A DNA stretch of 64,000 nucleotides from Geosiphon pyriformis (taxonomy: Eukaryota; Glomeromycota; Glomeromycetes; Archaeosporales; Geosiphonaceae): NCBI GenBank assembly GCA_016748015.1, contig JAAOMT010000420.1:184140-248139 (forward strand), written 5' to 3'. A program made the position numbers and the translations under genes. Numbering within the stretch: position 1 is the stretch's first letter; the number at the start of each line of letters is the position of its first letter. Below are positions 21,401-33,972 of the stretch, piece by piece. The notes under the pieces are model-generated. The model saw only the letters and a program-made list of their open reading frames with translations, was not told the DNA's origin and ran no database searches.

Positions 21401-24192
21401 CTACTCGTAAGATGCGTTCAGTTTTTTGAGGAAGGGATTTTTCAACATCTTTTTTCAGACGTCGAAGCATATAAGGGGTTAAAGTTTGATGAAGCTGACG
21501 AATCTTTTCCTCTTGCTCTTCACTTGGAGCTTCGAGGTCAATTTCTTCATCTTTGTCAAAGTTTGGCATCAGGAATTTTAATAGTGCATACAATTCCTTT
21601 AAGGAATTTTGTAATGGAGTGCCGGTGATTAATAGACGATTACTTGTCTGGAATGAAGCGAGTACTTCATGTAGCTGCGATTCGCTGTTCTTGAGTCGAT
21701 GTGCTTCATCGACGGCTAGGTATTGCCACTTAATATCTCCAAGTACTTCGCGATCTTTAAGAATAAACTCATAGGTGGTCAGTAATACATTGAACTTTGG
21801 ATATCGAGTGGATAATGGTGAGCTGTAAAACTCGTATTCCCGTATTACATTTCTTGCTTTGCTAGGGCCAATGTAGCAAACAACATTTAATTGAGGCGCC
21901 CAGGTTTCGAATTCATGTTGCCATGATCCAACTGTGGATAGAGGAACCACTACAAGGAATGGACCGTATTGTTTCATCGAGTGATGCAGATATGACAGAA
22001 ATGATATCGTTTGCACGGTTTTTCCAAGGCCCATCTATAATCGGTAGAGAAGCAAGTTAAGGGCTAGAAGTGAGATAACCAAAAAGCACTAAAATGAAAT
22101 TATGTGGTTAAAAATTCATTTATTGATAGCATACTTCATCTGCGAGTATGACGTTATTATTATGATGCCAAGCATGAGCAAGCCAATTAACACCCACGAG
22201 CTGGAAATCTCGCAACTCGCCACCCACGAGGTATGATGATTGATGGTTCAAGTATTGAAATGCAGGTCGACCTTTTGCATAATTCCTGCTGTTTTTCGGT
22301 ATTTCAAGTGATTGATGACGGTTCTCAAAGGCGTTTATTTCAATGCTGAAACGGTCTTCGATATAGCTAAGCGGTTCCCAACAGCAATCGAGGTAAGATA
22401 ATGATTTGAATTTGCAAAAGTATTGCGGATATTCTTGGTCCTTTTTATCGTGATCGCTAGGTTCAGTTTTAATGGCCAAAACTCGTTCGACCGTGGTGTA
22501 GTCATCGAGGAAGGATTGCATTGTTTGAAGGGATCCTTCTTGAGCCTTCTTTATGTAATTTTCCAGTTTTTTAAAACCTCTGCATGTCTTTAGATCTTCG
22601 TAGTTTTCCCAAGAATTATGAAGATGACTATACCCTTCCCACTTGATCAAGTATTCCAAGTTCTTCTTAGGATCGTCAAGTTCATTCGGATCGGCTGTAT
22701 CGACTCTTCTGAAGTCTGCAATCAGTTCAATCTTATATGTTTCGTCTTTGGTTTGATAAAGGGAGAGAACGAATGAATGAATTAACAAATAAGCAGACAA
22801 ACAAACAAACAAAGACAAGAGGATTTAAATAAAGTTTAAGAAAAACGATAAAGTTTCAACTAAAAAGAATGAAAATGAATATGAATTGTATCTTAAAATA
22901 CCTTCGTCATCAGGAGTACTCTCTTGATCATTAAATTGAATATATTGAATCTCTTCGTCTTCTAAGCCGAGTTCTTTGTCAAGGGCCTCTTCGTCATACG
23001 TGGCAACAGTCCGTGGTCGACGAGAGTATCGTGAAGTTCCGTTACTATTATTGTTCATGCCACCATTACTTCTTGCCTTATGGCGTCTAGAAGTTGAAGC
23101 GACGTTCGATGATCCAGCCACCCAGTCATCTTGATCGCTTCCATTCGATCGACCGTTTCTTCTTGTCATCATTACAGGTCGTTTGGGTCTAGACTTTTTG
23201 GAAATGGCAAAATCCTCGTCAGCACTATCTTCAAAAGAGTCCGAGAGCTGATCTTCTGAGCTGGGTTCAGAACCGTGCTCGGGACGGTAAGTGTCTAAAT
23301 GATCAATAAAAGGGTTAAAATTTTATTTAGTTTGTAACCAAAAGAATGATCGAATAGGTGTAAATTTTATGAAAGATGTGGTCCCATCATACTTTTCTCA
23401 GTTTCTTCTAATTTGCTCTTCTTGTTAGAGTGTACGGCACGTTTACCGTTTGAGTTCGGCTTTTTAGCGCGTTTTCCGAACTCGTTTTGAGAGTCGGAAT
23501 CGGTGAAATCTAACTCTTCATCGGAGGACGGCTGCTGAATTGTACAAAAGATAAAAAGATAAAAGATGAAAAGAGAAGAGAAGAGAAGAGTGAGTGGTGA
23601 AATCCCAGAAGTATATTGCAAAGTTAAAAAGACGAGCCAGGTTATCATCTTATTACCTTGTAACTCCTCGCAGGTCTATTTCGAGTAGACCTCCGAAGTT
23701 CAAAGAGGTCAGGATTATTATGGAAATCCGGATCTGAAGAAGGGCGGAGCAAAAAAATTGTGAGAAAAGTGGTTTTTATCGCTCTTTACTGACTTATTTA
23801 TACAAAAAACGGTTGTAGCTGGAGTGAGAGAAGGTTAAAACAGCAGGATCGCAAGAAGTTGAAAATTTTATGACCCAAGATCTGTCAAGATCTATTCTGG
23901 GGCAAGTCGCGTCACCCAAGAGAAAAGATGACGAAGAAGGCGACATATAGAAAGAATAGAAGTAAAAGTAATAATATTTGACAAGCGTCAGATGACTTGA
24001 GACGTTTAAGCTCAGTTGTAAAGCCGAAAGTTTTTCTTGGTGAAAAAAAGTAAAGGAAAGGCAGCAGAGAGGATCGCAAGGGAAGATTTTTTCGAGTTGA
24101 AGAATTTTTTTTCCATTTTATAGCTCCGAGGAGAAAGGAAGCCAAACGAGCGTCTAAAAGTGGTTAAAAAGGTCGGAATACTTACCACTCAT
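18465..24192 (-). CDS. CHD1: CHD1-type ATP-dependent chromatin remodeller
   Basis: A nuclear ATPase that spaces nucleosomes, normally on transcribed genes. Ten coding exons with GT-AG introns can be joined in phase: 24192-24186, 23733-23657, 23534-23393, 23294-22902, 22745-22135, 22034-20892, 20785-19771, 19604-19309, 19031-18819, 18716-18465, giving 1382 codons plus TAA. Domains: acidic/basic N-terminus; two chromodomains (about aa 207-345; [16 protein letters not shown], then [16 protein letters not shown]); SNF2 ATPase with DEMGLGKT spanning the exon 5/6 junction (aa 409-416), DEAH near aa 519 and helicase C with [22 protein letters not shown] (about aa 1040-1210; [24 protein letters not shown]); C-terminal CHCT-like helical domain (about 1265-1375). 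The length fits the family (yeast Chd1 is 1468 aa). The 7-nt first exon behind a 452-bp intron is the least certain part; the last acceptor is discussed in the findings. All Trp codons are TGG. Confidence 0.93.
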
Positions 24193-24269
24193 ATTAAAGA
24201 GGATTCGGATAGAGAATTATAAGATTTTGTTTTGCTCGTGGAGCGAAAGTGGTAAATTGGTAGTAATAT

Positions 24270-24270
<1 letters not shown>

Positions 24271-24322
<52 letters not shown>

Positions 24323-24341
24323 ATAGTAATAGTAGTAGTAG
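24271..24341. repeat. (AGT)n microsatellite upstream of CHD1
   Basis: About 24 AGT/TAG units with two T-to-A interruptions near 24322-24332. It lies about 80 bp upstream of the CHD1 start codon, so within its promoter or 5' UTR. The stretch from 24193 to 24982 between CHD1 and the divergent hydrolase holds no other gene. Confidence 0.95.
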
Positions 24342-24982
24342 GTTTAGTTAACCTTGCTTGTTGGTTAGATAGTGGTTGATAGTATCGAGTATTCGATAAT
24401 TTTTGTATGAGGTATCTCTAATCTGTTATATACTGAGTTTGGTACTCCGTACAGTAGATGAGGAATGATGGACTTTTGTGAAAATTGCCTCTTTTTATGT
24501 GTGGTCGGAGAACTTAAAATTAGAGAGAGGGACAGCAAGAATTTAGGGACCATTAGCCGTTCCAATGATCTGATCAGAAGTTACACATCCTAAGATTACG
24601 CCTGAGGCTTCGAAGGATAATTTCATTATTACTAAAAATTGATCAGTTAAACCAATTGCTGATCTTTATTATAATCATTTTTGTTGCACCCGAAAAGTTT
24701 TCCCACACACTGGACACCCTAAAAATTTATCGTCCTATTGTATATTAGATCATCCCCCGGAAACCACCTCGATTTTCCTTTTTTTTGCATACTCGCTCGG
24801 AAAGATGTACAGTGGGTTTTTATCCAAGTAAATTTTTTGTTGGGAAACTGAGAAAGAACAAATAGTAACATTTTTGCCTAGTGGCTGGTAGTCAAGTTAC
24901 TTAGAACACGTAAGAAAATATAACTCCCGCAGTAGAAACAACGCGAAAAACTTTCAGTTTATAAAAATTGCTGAATCCGTAT

Positions 24983-25773
24983 ATGACTACCCTTAATCTT
25001 TCACCAACCTCAGTCCAAGCAATTCTAATCCCAGGTAATGGATGTGAGAATCCAGAGCAAGCGATTTGGTATCCTTGGGTAGCTGAGAAACTTTGTCAAG
25101 CAGTATTTAAAGAAAATGGGGAAAAATTATTTCCTGGTGGAGTAATATTGAGACAGTTTCCTGACTGGGTAGTTGCAAGAGAGTCAGTATGGCTTCCTTT
25201 TTTGGAAAAAGAATTAAAAGCTTCTAGTGGCACAGTCTTAGTTGGTCACTCTAGCGGTGCAGTTGCAGCGTTAAGGTTAGTTGGAGGATCATGTTCATTT
25301 ATATTTGATAAAACAACAATTCTATGAGTAATGATTTTTAAAAGATATCTTGAGACTCATCGTGTTTTAGGAGTTGTTCTTGTCTCTGCTTATCATACGG
25401 ATCTTGGAGAGAAGAATGAGGTACCATTATATCAATAAATTTTGCAATGACTTCTGTTCTACATAGTGATTTAATTAATTTTACAAAATCAAAGAAAAAT
25501 GCCGAATATTTTTCTCGTCCATGGGATTGGTCTCTAATTTCCAAAAATGCACATTGGATCATACAATTTGCGAGTGATAATGACAGGTTTTTGCCCATTG
25601 ATGAACAACGTTATGTTCACACAATGCTAGGATCAGATTATCATGAACTCAAAGGTCGTGGGCATTTTACTAAAGATTTGGATTTTCCTGAGTTGGTCAA
25701 TTCTATTCTTGAGATCATGAAAGGAACGATCCCAGATGTAGAAGGGACTGATTCATTAGAGTTTGAGTTTTAA
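24983..25773 (+). CDS. RBBP9: RBBP9/YdeN-like alpha/beta serine hydrolase
   Basis: Three exons, 24983-25275, 25345-25420 and 25495-25773, join in phase to 215 codons plus stop; the introns are 69 and 74 bp with GT-AG ends. The start is the ATG at 24983 (MTTLNLSPTSVQ), because the upstream frame has only a TTG. Family signatures are LIPGNG, IWYPWVAEKL, the nucleophile elbow GHSSGA (Ser90), ETHRVLGVVLVSAYHTDLG, FSRPWDW, the acid region SDNDRFLP (Asp151 or Asp153) and GRGHF (His180). RBBP9 proteins are about 186 aa, small cytosolic serine hydrolases of uncertain natural substrate. The gene is transcribed away from CHD1 with 790 bp between start codons. The second intron acceptor (TCAAAG) is weak but is the one that keeps frame. 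Confidence 0.88.
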
Positions 25774-26549
25774 AGTTCTCTTACGTTTTTGGTTTTTATA
25801 ATTTCACTTTTCCCGAGTTTTTTATTAAAGGATATTGTTCGTAGAAGAGTATTCTGCCTCAATTGAAATATTCAATTTGGTGGTACAAGAGAAAGAACAA
25901 CAAAAATTTTATTGAAAGGTAGGGTTGGGAATAGAAACAATTTCTTTGGAAGATTGTACTTTTATTTTTATACGATTAAGATTTCTTACGAATCAAATGT
26001 CATTTTAAGAAGATTCTTTCAATTTCTTTCGTTGATTTCCAATGTTGATAATATTATCAACTTGGGAAGTGGTTAAAAGGAATCTTTATATTTTAATCAA
26101 ATTATCACGTCTGAAAGCATCAAATATATAATATAAGGTAACCATTTTGGCCTAACCACTTAACATTACATTTTCTTGTCTCAAGCTCAATAAGACCATC
26201 AATGAATACAGCATTACGACCAGATCTTTTGGGGCCCTTTTGTTTACATTGCGATTGCAAGGGAGAAGTTAAATTTGATGATACCGATCTTATTTTTTTG
26301 GTCAAAAAGGTGACCTTTTATGTCGCGAGATCCCCGAAATGTACAGCTTGAACCAACGCACCCCGAAACTGTGTTTAAGATTATACATCTCAGCTGATGA
26401 TTTGTTTGTCTGGAATGTTTTGTTTTTGGATAAGCTTCGTTTTTTTTTAGTTGATTAGAAGGAGCAAATGGTGTTACATAGTTGATAGTATTGTGGTGAT
26501 TAAAGCAAAAATTAATGGCTTTTCAAAATAGAAAAAACTGTATTTTTTG
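25774..26549. other. Intergenic region downstream of the RBBP9-like gene
   Basis: No supported gene. A minus-strand open frame of 61 codons (26120-26305, starting MTKKIRSVSSN) is short, shows no known motif and has no neighbour to support it. Confidence 0.5.
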
Positions 26550-28649
26550 AGAAAAAGTTTTATGTTAAATGAATAAAGTTAATATCAAAGACTTGAACAA
26601 AAAATATATATTTATATAGTTATATATTAATTTTTTAAAATTTTAATATATATATTTTTAATTATATTAAATCTTAAAATAAGTGTGGCTTATACTTTTT
26701 TTATATGTAACTAGCCACTCGAGCCAATCAAAACTACATTATACGTTTATATTATTAGAAACACATGTATGTTTACAAAAACCATTAAATAATAGTTACA
26801 AAGCAGCATTAAAACTAAAACCAACCAATTTATCTTAAACAAAACTTTCTTTACAAACAACTATTTTAACAAACTGTAAACATTAATTAAAATTAACTTT
26901 TTATTAACAATTAAATTTTTCTTTTTATACTTAATTTTAAGTAATTAAATATTTAATCTGTAATATATAATTATGTTATAAATAAAATTTACAAAATTTA
27001 CATTAATCTTGACAGTATTTTTAAATATTAAAAACAACTTTAAAACCCAATTATTAAAAACGAAATCTTTAATAATAATATCATATAAAATTTAGAAAAC
27101 TATTAAATTTACAAATAAATAAATCAATTAAATTAATTTATTTAATAAAACAATTTTTAATTTTTTTTTTTACAACTAAATTAAAAATACATAAAAAGAT
27201 ATAATTAAAAATTTTTAATAAATTATAATAAATATAATTTATATTTGAATATTTAAAGTTATAAAGTTTTTTTTTGTAATAACTAATAATTTTTTGTATA
27301 AAATTTTTATAAAATACATTTAAAATTTAATAATATTATATTAAATTAACTAATTTTTAAATATTATTAAAATATTATATTTTAAGTTAAAATTTTTAAT
27401 TAAAAATTTATTAAAAAAAATTTTTGTTTATTTAATTTTCTATTTAAAAAAACTTAATTGTTTAAATTAATTATAATTATATCAAATATAAATATATATT
27501 TTAATATTAAAAAAATTTTTAATATTATTAATATTTTAATTAATACAAATAAAATAATAATTATTTTAATTAATTTATAAATTAAAAAAAAATTTTTATA
27601 TATAATTAAATCTTTAATTATAGTTGTAAAAAGTAGTAAATTTTATTAATATCTAAGTATTTTTTTGTTAACAACAAACTTTTTTGGCTTTAGTCTTAAA
27701 AAAACAAATTTAAATATAAAGTTTTTCTCATTTATGATATTATACAAAGTTATTTTTAACAAAAAAATTGTGTATTTGGTTTTAATTATATTGTAATTTA
27801 TTATTAAATACAAAATTCAATTTAATTTTGTTAATAAAAATATATGTAAAAAATAAAATTACTTAATTAAAAAAAAATTAAAACATATATCAAATTTGCT
27901 TAAAAATTTTTCAAATAAAACTGTATATTATCTACTGTTATACAATTTGAAACTGTTTAATTAAATTCAAATTAAGAATAAAATAACTTTGGTAATTTGT
28001 TTTTTAATACTAAAAATATTCTTGGCAAATTTTTTAACCACAAATTATTAGATTTATAAATAGCAAATTAAATTTTTCATAATTTTTTTTAGTTTTTAAT
28101 TAGATTAAAAGTCAATTTTATAAACAATTTTTTATTAGATATAACAAAAATAATTTTAAACAATGAAATTTTTTTAATTATTAATATGTTTAATGTTTTT
28201 TACTTTAAAAATAATGTTTTTGTTTTAGATATATTAAACTTTTAAAATATTTTAAAATAATTAGATTTCTCAAATATTTTGATATTATTTTTACTAATTA
28301 ACTATTAAACAATTATAAATAGTATTTTAATTAAAAAGATTTTTATTACTAAAAATATATAGATTTAAAAAGTTTGGTTTTTTTATAATTTACTTGTGTT
28401 TTAGATTTTATTATAAATAAAAATTTGGTTAAAACTTTTTATTGTCTTTTAAAAAGCATTTTAAAATAAATATATTAAATATAAATACTTTTATATTCAT
28501 TTGTTTTGGTTTGTAAACAGCTTTTTTGTTTGATATCTCAATTTTTACAAATTAATCTGTCAAAAATTTTGGCTCTTTTAATGTTATTAATAATATTATA
28601 ACTTATTTTTTTGAAATTAAATTAAGTATTAAAGTTTATAATTTATTGT
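26550..28649. other. AT-rich block with a LINE 3' end on the minus strand
   Basis: Almost pure A+T. Near 26685-26750 the sequence GTGGCTTATAC...ATATGTAACTAGCCACTCGAGCC matches, as its reverse complement, the 3' untranslated region of LINE copies b and c (ATGGCTAGCCACATGTAGTAAGTGTATGAGCCAC in c). So a decayed minus-strand LINE ends here. How far it extends to the right is not clear from reading. Confidence 0.55.
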
Positions 28650-29680
28650 TTTTAACTTTAATTAAGATATAAACTATTGTTTTAGTATTTAATAATGTTT
28701 TAATATTATTTAATATCATAATTTTTTCTGATAGTCAAATATATTTAAATGTCTATAATACTAAATTATTATTAAAAAATCTTAATTTTTATAATAGTTG
28801 CTAAATTAAATACTATTATATTAAATTTTGATCAAATTTAAAAATATTTTTGTCAATTAAATAAAAGTTAAATATTATTTTAATGTTTTAAACAATAAAC
28901 AGACTAATGTATTGGCAAATTAAATTATATTTTTAAAACTTATTTTTTTAATAAATATTAAAAATTTTTTTTTAATAATAACTAATTAAATAGTTTATAA
29001 TAATATACATTATTTTATTAAGTTAATAAATAATATAATTAGGTGTTTTCTATAAAAAACTGGTTTAAATTCTAAAATTAAAAGTTTTTTATTTATTGGT
29101 AATATTAATTAATATTTTATTATATTGATTTAATATTTTAATTTTTATATAGCTATTAGTTTTATAAACAAGTTTATTATTAATTTATATATGTATTTAA
29201 TAAAAGCTTTATACAAAAAATTACTAATTATTATTAGAAAATAGTTGTATAATAGTAAATATTCAAACATATTGTGTATATATTATAAAAAAATAGAATT
29301 TTTAAATTATGTTTTTGTTTATAATTTAGATTTGTTTGTTTGTTAAAAACTATTAAGTAAATAATTTTTTCTTTAAAAGTTTTTAATTAATATTAGTTTA
29401 ATATTTTTAATAGTATTTTAATTATTGGTATTAAGTTTTTTTAATTTAATTTATACTTAGTTTTATATAAAAAGTTTATTTTTAAAGATTGGTTAATATA
29501 AATTAAGATAATTTTTGATATTATTAAAACTATTACATTAAAACTAATTAACTTTATACAAAAACTAATTATTAATTATAAAAATTATTTAATTCAAGAC
29601 TATAAATAATAATAAAATAAAAAAGATTATTAAGTTTAATAGTATAATATATATTAATATTTTAAATATTTTGATCATGC
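28650..29680 (+). pseudogene. Hypermutated LINE relic (ORF2 C-terminal half)
   Basis: Although about nine tenths A+T, the plus strand still aligns codon by codon with LINE copies c and d. Near 28730 the relic reads SDSQIYLNVYN where copy c has LDS-AAIDACLAK (end of RNase H). At 29147 it reads AISFINKFIINLYMYLIKAL where copy c has AGFISQKSSNLCIYLIKAV. This is followed by the zinc-finger region with Cys replaced by Tyr and His by Tyr. The replacements (V to I, C to Y, H to Y, P to S, W to stop) are the ones expected from C to T and G to A changes. It is interrupted at 29681 by LINE copy b. Confidence 0.75.
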
Positions 29681-30584
29681 TTGCTGGAAGGCTAGGTCTG
29701 GTTCTTGGGTTGTGGTAGATAGTTTGTATGCTAATATCGACTGGTTCAAGTTCTCTATGGTGTGACATCTTGATTCTTACTTGGCTGCCGGCTTCACTAC
29801 TATGCGAATGGCTAACTATTAGTCATATTTTATGAAGGTTTTCTATTGGTGACTGCTTGTTGCTGTGCACAAGCATTTATATAATAAGAGTTACCCCAGT
29901 GTGGTGTGTTTGTTCTGTGGTGATGTCGAAGTCTTGAACCATGTTTTTTCTTGTCCTCATGATACTGCCAATTGTGCTCAGTTACTGAATGCTCATGCTT
30001 TGGCTTGGGAGGCTCTTTCTGGTTTGTTCCGCTCTTCTTCATGTGTTTTACAGTTACTGGCTTCTTGTGTTTTAGAGGTTGGAGTTGGCATGGCTCTGTT
30101 TAAAAACTTAATATTTAGTGGTTGGTGTCATAAGTCTGTTTTGGTTTTTGGTGATTCTAAGGTTGGGTGTGAAAGAATTGTGGCCTTTGTGTGTGGACTT
30201 TGTCTTGCTTTTTGGGAGGATATTTGGCTGGTTCATGCAAAACACTGAGTCTTGATGGAAAAGTGTGGGCTAATTCCTTATGATGGCTCCATTTCCGTCT
30301 TTGTTTCTGGTTTATCCAAGTGGCTCTCAGATGATATAGTTAAGTTGTTGGGTATCATGAATGCATTTGGCATCAGTTTTGGGTTTCATAAGTCCTGTTT
30401 GTTTTTTTCAGGTGTTAGTGATGTAATTTCTGTTCTTATAAGTGCTTAGTATTGTTCTGACTGGTCTAAATGGCTGGTTACATGTAGTAAAAGCATAATT
30501 TGTGCCTAGTTTAGATCATATAATGATGTATTTTATTAAATAGCGTTTGGATTTCACTTATTAAATGTATAAAAAAAAAAAAAA
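29681..30584 (+). pseudogene. LINE copy b: 5'-truncated 3' end with poly-A tail
   Basis: It begins in the middle of ORF2 after the RNase H (CWKARSGSWVVVDSLYANID). It continues through the Cys/His finger (VVCLFCGDVEVLNHVFSC, 29895-29960) to a C-terminal block (DIVKLLGIMNAFGISFG), a 3' UTR (30450-30560) and an A-run at 30570-30584. Few C:G to T:A changes, so it is much younger than the DNA around it. A TAG, a TGA and a second TAG break the frame. Typical product of incomplete target-primed reverse transcription. Confidence 0.82.
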
Positions 30585-31149
30585 TATTTTGAATATAGTG
30601 TCTTATAAAATTATATATTTATTAAAAATAATTAAAAAGTATGTTATTGGTTTTAAATTAAGAATTAGTTATATGTTTTTCTTTAATATAATTATTAATG
30701 TATTTATTAATATAATTATATAGTATTATTTTAATTAGTTAAATAATTAATTATATATAATAAACATATAAATTATATATAATTTAAAATTTTAAATAGT
30801 TATATTATATTAAACAGTAATTGAATTCTACTTAAAAAATAAAAAAAAGCATTTTAAAATTTTTTGGTTTTAAAACAAATAATTATATATTTAATATAAT
30901 ATATAAAAAACCAAATTTTTATTAATTATACAGAATTTTTTATTAAAAAAAGCCAAAAAATTAAATAGATTATAAATAATTATGTTTATTAACATATAAA
31001 AAATTATTTAATAATAGTTTTTAAAAATTCATGTTTTTTTTAATATTAATTTTTATATATAAATTTTTATTAATTATAATTAATTAATTATAATCTATAT
31101 TACAAATTAATAAACTGTAATTTAATTAATATGAATTAGGATAAAGTTT
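30585..31149. other. AT-rich block between two LINE copies
   Basis: Near-pure A+T without readable domain. Probably the continuation of the decayed LINE into which copy b inserted, but I could not align it. Confidence 0.4.
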
Positions 31150-31400
31150 TAAAAAATTTTTTCTCTTGTCGATCTCCTGATCACAATGAGAGCAAAAGAT
31201 TTTTTGGAGAAATTGCTTTTCTTTTTTCCTTTCTTCTTAGTTTATTTAAGCCATTTCTTCTACTGAACTCTTTTTTGTCATGATAGAACCAGTTGGTTTG
31301 TTTGCTGATGGCTCTGGCTTGATTTCAGCTGGTCTGGAGACCCGTCTGAATGCTAAAAAAACCGTTTGAATAGTGTGTATTCTCATGGTGCTTCACAAAA

Positions 31401-33236
31401 AAACCAAGGAAACATGTCACTGAAGCAAGTGTTATCAATTTGTTTGCTGGCTCTTTGAGTCTTGAGAATGTGGCAAGCACTAGTGAGAAGCTTACTGTGT
31501 CTTGGGACAGTGAGATGGGTAGCAAAGCTAGTAGTATTAGTGGTCTGTTAGATGTAAAGAACATGAGAAATACGGTTGCTGAGAAAATGAGTTATGTGAA
31601 TTCTGACAATTTAGTAGTTGACAAGGACATGGATGACACAACGCTATGAAAAACTTGCACCCGAATGTACATGCTTGGCCAACCTTCAAAAGATCTGGTG
31701 TTTACCCATATAAGCAATGTCAATGACAACGACGCTATATTGCTTCTATTATCTAAGTTCATTGGATCCAAGCATCTCCCATTGGCTAAGTTACATGTTT
31801 CAAAAAAATGGAGCTTCAATTTGACCAAATCTTTCACTTTTGATATTGAGCTTTCTGCAGTACTGGGTAAAACTTCTAGTGAAAAATTGTTCAACATAAA
31901 AAAATTTTTTTATCAAGTGAATAAGTTTGGGAGAGCTTCCACTCCCTCAAAATTTTCAGAAATCATCAAATTTTCCTTTACTTCTGAATTTAGTTTAAAT
32001 AAGACAAAGGAATTGGCAATTTGTGAGAAAATTCTTGTTAATAATAATTTAAGAAAGGTAAACATTTGCTCTGATTGGGAAATAATTGTTAAAGAGATTC
32101 CAGTCAATTTTTCCAAATTGGTTGTGGAATTTGTTTTTTTCAAATTTGGTAAAGTGGTATCTATTAAAATACAACTGATTGGTTTGTGGCAAAAAGTCTT
32201 AATGAAGTTTGACTTGTTTGAAGTAGCTAGTTTAGTTGCTTTTAAATGGTCTGTTTTTATGAGAAAAAATTCTGTGTGTGTAACTTTGGCAATTAATGAT
32301 AAGCAATTATAAATGTTAAAAGACTGATATTAAACATTGTTATACACATTATCAGTTAGAATTATAACTCATAATTTCTTTGATTTGTTGTTTTCTTATG
32401 GTGGAAAAACATGTTTCATTGGTTGCAATCCGAGTTCATATGTCTGTAACAGATGTGTAGTAGTTTGTTTTAAAGATGAGACATCCAGAGTGGTTGCTGT
32501 TGGTTCTATTCCAGTTTTCAAGAGTGTAAATTTGTATTGAACTGGGCTTTTTTTGGCTTGTTACATCCAGTGTAAACAATTTGGTCATATGTCTGTTGAT
32601 TGTGCAATAAGTGGTAATTTCAGTAGTTGTGGTAAATGAGTGACTCAGAATTAGATTTGTCTGGCCAATATCTATAAAAAAAGCAGGCTCCAATTGCCTG
32701 CCCAGTTTTTTTTGGTAGTAAAACTTGGGCTTAGGTTGCTGGTAGTGTTTTTTCTCAAATTTTTTCCTTAGTTAGTTCTGGTGCCAGCTCATTTTTAGAT
32801 GTGAAATTGCTCTTGTCTAAATTCAATCCTTTTAAAGTTTCTTGTTTAAATGATCATTTAATGGTCTTGGAATGTTCTTTGGAGTTCTTGTCTGACCAGG
32901 TTTCTAATATTCTGAGGAAGTTGAGTTTTGTTAAGTTAGTGCTTTTGGTTTCTTCTTTCTGTGCTTCTCTGCCAGCTGATCCCATGTCTGTGGCTTTGGT
33001 TTTGGATTTGAATATGGCTGTGGATAATGTGTTGCTGTCCATTGTTTCCCCTTTTGGTTGTTATTGACAAGCCTACTGGTTATTTTGGCCAAAGCAGTTC
33101 AAAGATTCTAACCTCTAAGATGGGCAGTTTAGAGTCAAAAATGGTAGCTCTGGAAGCATCAGTTAATTTGGTCTTGGCAAAGTTAGATGTTTTGTGTTTG
33201 GGTTTAGGTTCCTTGTTAAATCCATTCCATTCATAA
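31401..33236 (+). pseudogene. LINE copy c ORF1
   Basis: RNA-binding half of the element. An N-terminal variable region (31440-31649, WDSEMGSKASS) is followed by the RRM-like region 31665-32312 (KSFTFDIELSAVLGKTS, IIVKEIPVNFSKL, FFKFGKVVSIKIQL) and the block FSYGGKTCFIGCNPSS. A zinc-knuckle-like segment (QCKQFGHMSVDC, 32565-32605) comes next. A coiled segment (KMGSLESKMVALEASVN, 33117-33185) leads into the endonuclease in the same frame apart from stops, so ORF1 and ORF2 may once have been one polyprotein. Copy a carries the same blocks with a longer intact N-terminus. Confidence 0.75.
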
Positions 33237-33972
33237 ATAATTTGGTCTGGAAATTTGCTATGTGTAATGTTTGGAGTATCAATGTTTCTGCAAAACAAGT
33301 AGATATTGTGCATTGGCATGTGGATTCTGGTAGTTTTGTGTTTTTTATCATGAAAACTAAATTACAATCTTGTGTTAGGCCTTGGATTGCTAATAAATTT
33401 GAGAGTGTATGTGTTTTTACATCTGGTTTGGATAATAGATTTCTTGGGGCTGGAGTGGCTATAATTATAAACAATTCTTTGGCTCATCATGTGTTCAAAG
33501 TAGAGAAGGTTTTTGGTTGAGTTCTTTTAGTCTGACTTTTATTTAGAGGCAAGTTGTTAGTTATATTTTTGGGTTTGTATGCTGGTGCTTCTTCTGGAAC
33601 TAGGTTTGGTCAAGTTTTGAAGATAAACTCTTTGATTGCAAAGACTGTCAACTCCAGTATTTTTGTGGTTTTGAATGAAGATTTCAATAAGAATGAATCT
33701 GAGAGAAGTGCTAGCTTTAAGTTTTATAGGGATTTGGGTTTGGTTAATTCATTTGCTGACTATCAGTTGATTAACTCTTTCACATGGAAAAATTCTAAAG
33801 AGGTCGAGAAAACGATTGATTACATTTTTGTTAGTAAAAATTTATCTTCTGCTGTTGCTGGTCACCAAGTTTGCTCTGTGTCTGATTTCTTTGACACCAA
33901 TCACAATGCTATATTGGTTTTAATTAGCCTGGGTGGGTTTTTGGATGTTCATTTAAACAGCTTACATAAATA
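33237..33972 (+). pseudogene. LINE copy c endonuclease (APE/EEP type)
   Basis: It would nick target DNA to prime reverse transcription. Visible blocks are MCNVWSINVSAKQVDI, IMKTKLQS, GAGVAIIINNSL, VVLNEDFN (family GDFN), FTWKNSKEVEKTIDYIFVS and FDTNHNAILV, where active members have SDH. So at least the GDFN and SDH catalytic motifs are altered. One stop and shift lies near 33520-33550. Confidence 0.8.

Noticed and set aside
26120-26305. 61-codon minus-strand open frame as a small gene
   Set aside because: No recognisable motif, no splice or promoter support, and it is short enough to arise by chance.
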